Assembly: GCA_013349695.1 (NCBI GenBank)
Contig: DUZD01000002.1
Coordinates: 1 to 37,184 of the forward strand
Direction: 5' to 3'
DNA: 37,184 nucleotides
Source: Rhodospirillaceae bacterium
GTDB lineage: Bacteria > Pseudomonadota > Alphaproteobacteria > Rhodospirillales > 2-02-FULL-58-16
Part shown: positions 33,515 to 37,184 of the stretch, piece by piece
Layout of the letters: each line of letters opens with the position of its first letter
How positions within the stretch are numbered: position 1 is the stretch's first letter
The notes under the pieces: generated by a model
Told to the model about the DNA's origin: nothing
Databases searched by the model: none
What the model saw: the letters and a program-made list of their open reading frames with translations, nothing else
Position numbers and translations under genes: made by a program

Positions 33515-34855
33515 GTGATCAGGCTACGGCATTTCATTTTACGAAACCGCTACCTTGGAACGTCGGCGTTCGGCACGGTTCGGGAAACGGTGCTTCTTCG
33601 AAATCGGCCGGGGATGGTCCTGCTGGCGGTAATGGCGATGCTCGTTTGCGGCGCCATTCAGGCCCAGGAAGCGTTACGCATCGCGGCGATTGTCAACGAG
33701 GAGGTTATTTCCGCCTACGATCTCGGCGCCAGGACAGCAATGCTCCTGGCCTTTTCCCAACAAGCCGACAAGGCCGAAACCCGCCGCCGCCTCGCCCCGC
33801 AGGTTTTGCGCAGCCTGATCGACGAAAAACTGAAAATGCAGGAAGCGAAGCGGCTGAGCATTCGTGTCGGCAAAAGCGACATCGAGCGAGCCATTTCCCA
33901 GTTGGAACTGCAAAACGGCCTTCCCAAGGGTGGCCTGGATGCTTTCCTGAGCCAAAACGGAATCTCCCGGTCGGTACTGATCGACCGGATCGAAGCCGGC
34001 ATCGCCTGGATCAAAGTCGTCAATCGCCGTCTACGCGCCCAAATCTCTATCAGCGGCGAACAAATTGACGAAATGTTGGCCAAGATCGAGAAAAACAAGG
34101 GAAAGCCTGAAATGTTGGTGGCGGAAATATTGCTGCCCGTGGACAACCCGGAACATGAAAGCGAAATCGGGCTACTGGCCAACCGTTTGGTTCAGCAGGT
34201 CAAAGGCGGGGCCGCTTTCACGTCTTTGGCGGGGAATTTTTCGCAAAGCCCGACCGCCGCGGTCGGTGGCGATCTGGGCTGGATCAAGCAAGGTCAACTG
34301 GGTGGAAAACTCGACGCCACGTTGGCCAAACTGCAGCCGGGACAGATTTCCAACCCCATCCGCACGCTGGCCGGTTATCACATTCTCTTATTGCGCGAAC
34401 GGCGCACCGACCCGGGCGCGGGATCGGCCGATATCACCGTTTCTCTTCAGCAGCTCTTCATTCCCGTGCCTAAAAACACCGATCCCGCCACACAAACCGC
34501 CCAGATGGAGTTAGCCATGAGCATGGGCCAAAAAGCAAAAAACTGCCAGGACATGAAAAAACTGAGTGAGGAGTTAGACTCACCCATGTCAGGCAGCCTG
34601 GGCCGCGTCAAAATCGATTCGCTGCCAATCGAGCTGCGAACCGAGGTGCAAGATTTGGCGGTCGACAAAGCCAGCCGGCCCATCCGCACAAACGATGGCT
34701 TCATTGTTCTCATGGTCTGTGAGCGGGAAAAAGATTCCACCGACGTTCAGCGGCGGAAAGTCGAACAATTGTTGCTTGACCAACGCCGGAGTATCCTGGC
34801 ACGGCGCTATTTGCGCGACCTTCATCGCGCCGCTTTCGTGGACGTCAGGTTATGA
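33515..34855 (+). CDS. surA: Periplasmic chaperone and peptidyl-prolyl isomerase SurA
   Basis: A 446-residue protein with a late signal sequence (LLAVMAMLVCGAIQAQ, about 36-51), the SurA N-terminal region (RIAAIVNEEVISAYDL; LRSLIDEKLKMQEAKRL) and a parvulin domain (about 200-298: EILLPVDNPEH; FSQSPTAAVGGDLGWI; GYHILLLRERR). A second, degenerate parvulin-like region follows. SurA helps fold outer-membrane proteins, including LptD encoded just upstream. The GTG start has GAGG seven bases away; an ATG at 33614 would give a more usual signal peptide length but lacks a clear Shine-Dalgarno. A 129-base gap follows lptD. Confidence 0.88.
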   Translation: MIRLRHFILRNRYLGTSAFGTVRETVLLRNRPGMVLLAVMAMLVCGAIQAQEALRIAAIVNEEVISAYDLGARTAMLLAFSQQADKAETRRRLAPQVLRSLIDEKLKMQEAKRLSIRVGKSDIERAISQLELQNGLPKGGLDAFLSQNGISRSVLIDRIEAGIAWIKVVNRRLRAQISISGEQIDEMLAKIEKNKGKPEMLVAEILLPVDNPEHESEIGLLANRLVQQVKGGAAFTSLAGNFSQSPTAAVGGDLGWIKQGQLGGKLDATLAKLQPGQISNPIRTLAGYHILLLRERRTDPGAGSADITVSLQQLFIPVPKNTDPATQTAQMELAMSMGQKAKNCQDMKKLSEELDSPMSGSLGRVKIDSLPIELRTEVQDLAVDKASRPIRTNDGFIVLMVCEREKDSTDVQRRKVEQLLLDQRRSILARRYLRDLHRAAFVDVRL

Positions 34856-34880
34856 TTCCGCCCGTCGACGGTGGAAGACC

Positions 34881-35906
34881 ATGACCGTCGAGGCGAATGG
34901 AAGCGAAAAACCGTTGGCCCTGACCATGGGCGAACCCGCCGGCGTCGGCGCGGAAATCGCCCTCAAGGCCTGGCAAGGCCGGAATGGCGGCACGCCCTTG
35001 TTCTTTCTCCTCGATGATCCGCCCAGGCTCAGACGTCTGGCCGAACATCTCGGCCTCGACATCTCCATCCGCGATATTGACTCGCCCGCCGAGGCGGCGG
35101 CGGTATTTTTTTCATGCCTGCCGGTTTTGCCCCGTCCCTTGGCCGCCGATCCGGTTCCGGGGCAACCGGATCCCGCCAATGCAAACGCCGTTCGCGGCGC
35201 CATCGAGGCCGCCGTCCGGCTTGTTCAATCGGGAGAGGCCGGCGCCGTTGTCACCAACCCCATTGACAAGCGGTGTCTCCACGCGGCCGGTTTTCCCTTT
35301 CCCGGCCATACCGAGTTCCTGGCCGCCCTCTCCGGAACCAACAGCCGGCCAGCGATGATGCTGGCTAACCCGGAGCTGCGGGTGGTCCCGGTCACCGTGC
35401 ATTTGAGCCTGGACCAAGCTGTCAAGGCGCTAACCCCTCGGGATATCGTGGAAACGGCGACGGTCGCGGAAGCGTCGTTGAAACGGGATTTCGGCATCCC
35501 CGAGCCGCGGCTGGCGGTGGCCGGGCTTAACCCTCACGCCGGCGAAGGCGGCATCATGGGCGCCGAGGAAGGATCGATCATCGAGCCCGCCGTCGCCCTG
35601 CTGCGGCAACGGGGCATCGATGTTTTCGGCCCGGTATCCCCCGACACCCTCTTTACGGCTCTAGCGCGCCAACGATACGACGCCGCCATCTGCATGTATC
35701 ACGATCAGGCCCTGATCCCGGTCAAGGCTATCGGCTTCGAAGAGACCGTCAATGTTACCCTGGGCTTGCCGTTCGTACGCACCTCGCCCGGCCACGGCAC
35801 CGCTCTCGACATCGCCGGCACGGGCCAAGCCAGCGCCGCAAGTCTGGCCGCCGCCTTGAGCATGGCGGCGGCGATGGCGCGGCGCCGCGATGCCGGCAAT
35901 CCCTGA
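34881..35906 (+). CDS. pdxA: 4-hydroxythreonine-4-phosphate dehydrogenase
   Basis: A 341-residue enzyme of pyridoxal phosphate synthesis that oxidises 4-phosphohydroxythreonine with NAD. Family blocks are ALTMGEPAGVGAEIALKAW, GHTEFLAALSG, LNPHAGEGGIMGAEE and MYHDQALIPVKAIGF followed by VRTSPGHGTALDIAGTG, which contain the metal histidines. The usual GDPAGIGPE is GEPAGVGAE. The ATG at 34881 has GGA five to six bases before it; a longer frame inside surA is not supported. It sits between surA and rsmA as in many proteobacteria. A nested repeat element begins at its stop codon. Confidence 0.93.
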   Translation: MTVEANGSEKPLALTMGEPAGVGAEIALKAWQGRNGGTPLFFLLDDPPRLRRLAEHLGLDISIRDIDSPAEAAAVFFSCLPVLPRPLAADPVPGQPDPANANAVRGAIEAAVRLVQSGEAGAVVTNPIDKRCLHAAGFPFPGHTEFLAALSGTNSRPAMMLANPELRVVPVTVHLSLDQAVKALTPRDIVETATVAEASLKRDFGIPEPRLAVAGLNPHAGEGGIMGAEEGSIIEPAVALLRQRGIDVFGPVSPDTLFTALARQRYDAAICMYHDQALIPVKAIGFEETVNVTLGLPFVRTSPGHGTALDIAGTGQASAASLAAALSMAAAMARRRDAGNP

Positions 35907-36172
35907 GAGCCCGTCCGGGGAGTTATTGATGTTTCTCAATGCCTTGTGTTTTTGTTCCGGTAGGAGGCGGGGGCGCCGTGATGCCGGCGCATCACAAGCG
36001 CCCGCCGACGCCCCGGAGCGGAAACACAAGGCACCCAAAGGGCGGGCTGGAAGGGCGCCCCTGCCGCGTCCTGGAGCCTCGACGATGCTCCGGCATCGCC
36101 TTCGGCCCCACTCCTTGCATTGGCGCCCTTCCAGCCCGTTGAGAAATATCAATAACTCCCCGGTCGGGCTCT
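35906..36172. repeat. 267-bp nested inverted-repeat element with two inner hairpins
   Basis: Outer arms of 34 bases (35906-35939 and 36139-36172) differ at two positions. Inside are hairpin A (12-bp exact outer arms 35940-35951 and 36022-36033, with more pairing toward an inner dyad 35978-35995) and hairpin B (17-bp exact arms 36043-36059 and 36122-36138). A direct CTGAG at 35903-35907 and 36171-36175 may be a target duplication. It fills the space between the pdxA stop and the rsmA start and includes no recognisable gene. Plan and size match the element at 16637-16899. Confidence 0.85.
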
Positions 36173-36183
36173 GAGGCCGGACC

Positions 36184-37023
36184 TTGTCCGCGCCTGTCTC
36201 TCTGCCTCCCCTGCGCAATGTCATCAAGCGCTTTCGCCTCGGTGCGCGGCGCTCCTTGGGGCAGCATTTTCTCCTCGACCTCAATCTTTGCGCACGGATC
36301 GCCCGCGCCGCCGGCGACATTTTCGGAAGCACCGTCATCGAGGTCGGCCCCGGCCCCGGCGGCTTGACGCGGGCTCTGCTGGACGCCGGCGCCGCCAAGG
36401 TGGTCGCGCTGGAACGGGACGAACGTTGCGTCGCCGCCCTTGCGGAGCTTGCCGCCGCCTATCCGCGACGCCTGGAAATCGTGGAAGGAGACGCCTTGGA
36501 GACCGATCTGGCCGGCCTTGCCCGCCCGCCGCGGCGCATCGTCGCCAATCTGCCCTATAACATCGCCACGCCTTTGCTGATCGGCTGGCTTCGGCATATC
36601 GGCGATTTCGAAAGATTGACGCTGATGTTCCAGAAAGAAGTCGCCGCCCGCCTCGCCGCCCGTCCCGGGACCGGGGAATACGGGCGGCTTTCCGTCATCA
36701 CCCAGTGGTTGTGCGAGGTTCGCCGCGAATTCAACGTCGGCGGCCGCGCTTTCACCCCGCCGCCCAAGGTCGCATCGACCGTGGTCACCCTGAACCCGCG
36801 TCCAAAACCACTGGCCCCGGCCGCCTGGGACGCCTTGGAAACGGTGACCGCCGCCGCCTTCGGCCAGCGCCGCAAGATGCTGAGGTCGAGCCTGAAACCG
36901 CTATGCTTGGAGCCGCGAGAACTGGGCATTGATCCGACCAAACGGGCCGGGGAATTGACCGTCGAGGAATTTTGCGCCCTGGCCCGGCGGCATAAACAAG
37001 GGCTCTCGTCGCGTTCTCTTTGA
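36184..37023 (+). CDS. rsmA: 16S rRNA dimethyladenosine transferase (KsgA)
   Basis: A 279-residue methyltransferase that dimethylates the two adjacent adenines in helix 45 of 16S rRNA. Motifs are RRSLGQHFLLD (22-32), the SAM loop VIEVGPGPGGLTRALL (51-66), GDALETD and the catalytic NLPYNIATPLL (122-132), with FTPPPKVASTVV later. The TTG start has GAGG eight bases upstream, placed at the right edge of the repeat element. No terminator is clear after the stop; short partial repeats follow at 37041-37066. Confidence 0.93.
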   Translation: MSAPVSLPPLRNVIKRFRLGARRSLGQHFLLDLNLCARIARAAGDIFGSTVIEVGPGPGGLTRALLDAGAAKVVALERDERCVAALAELAAAYPRRLEIVEGDALETDLAGLARPPRRIVANLPYNIATPLLIGWLRHIGDFERLTLMFQKEVAARLAARPGTGEYGRLSVITQWLCEVRREFNVGGRAFTPPPKVASTVVTLNPRPKPLAPAAWDALETVTAAAFGQRRKMLRSSLKPLCLEPRELGIDPTKRAGELTVEEFCALARRHKQGLSSRSL

Positions 37024-37066
37024 CGCGCTCAAGGGCGCCGCATTCGGTGACGCAGGAAATTCGGTG

Positions 37067-37184
37067 TGGCCTGCCCCCATTAAGTGGTCCAGCGTCTATG
37101 AGAGAGTTCGGCGCGGTTTCATGCCCTGCTGTGCAGGCTGGAGCGTAGCGTAAGCCTGGACAGCAGGGCGGGGCAAGATGGTTT
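37067..37184. mobile_element. Probable insertion-sequence terminus, cut by the window edge
   Basis: From 37067 the sequence TGGCCTGCCCCCATTAAGTG resembles terminal inverted repeats of IS3-like elements (TGxxCTGCCCCC...AGTGGxCCA), by recollection only. It is followed by a 17-bp stem with one mismatch (37123-37139 and 37153-37169) around GGAGCGTAGCGTA. No transposase is included before the edge. The bases just before 37067 match 12 bases of the arm of the 113-bp element, so the insertion may sit in a partial copy of it. Confidence 0.4.

Noticed and set aside
1..37184. CRISPR arrays, prophage genes, restriction or toxin-antitoxin systems
   Set aside because: No regularly spaced direct repeats and no proteins of these classes were seen.

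Overview
The window looks like a piece of an alphaproteobacterial chromosome, most likely Rhodospirillales or a near relative. It is GC-rich. The gene order lptF-lptG-lptD-surA-pdxA-rsmA, and the block hda / PerM permease / CDP-alcohol transferase / DUF2066 running divergently from purM-purN, are both typical of that class. Most of the window is housekeeping. Both edges carry insertion-sequence debris, which suggests the contig breaks at repeats.

Layout. 1-471: two fused transposon scars (IS630 transposase, then the C-terminus of an IS21 IstB). 511-945: a small HAD/NIF-like phosphatase. 948-4708, minus strand: rhodanese, CuA-type subunit II, B-family (ba3-like) heme-copper oxidase subunit I and a small two-helix protein. 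This is the most unusual locus, because two active-site histidines of subunit I are tyrosines. 4913-6943: a TPR-sulfotransferase split by an in-frame amber codon. 7184-9504, minus: a four-helix membrane protein behind a poly-C tract, then an acyltransferase and a sugar aminotransferase for surface glycan. 9678-13197, minus: a GTGA-coupled block of Hda-like ATPase, PerM permease and CDP-alcohol transferase, preceded by a DUF2066 protein. 13258-14993: purM-purN. 15075-18893, minus: pepA, holC, a PfkB sugar kinase and ndk, with two inverted-repeat elements between them. 18984-19985: a flippase-like membrane protein. 20078-22815: a divergent AmmeMemoRadiSam pair. 22864-26247: cysQ, threonylcarbamoyl-AMP synthase and an FAD oxidoreductase. 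26401-28562: a small membrane protein and an acyl-CoA dehydrogenase. 28976-37023: LPS export and outer-membrane assembly genes followed by pdxA and rsmA. 37024-37184: probable insertion-sequence terminus.

How the genes work together. LptF and LptG are the inner-membrane permease and LptD the outer-membrane translocon of LPS export. SurA is the chaperone that folds LptD. The rhodanese, CuA protein and oxidase-like protein all face or sit in the inner membrane and periplasm, and share one orientation with short gaps. They could form a sulfur- or copper-linked electron-transfer module that does not reduce O2 in the standard way; this is inference from sequence alone.

Outside genes, the main signal is a set of inverted-repeat elements: a 113-bp two-armed element and two elements of about 265 bp with an outer stem enclosing two hairpins. 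Each abuts the stop codon of a gene. No tRNA, rRNA or CRISPR array was seen.
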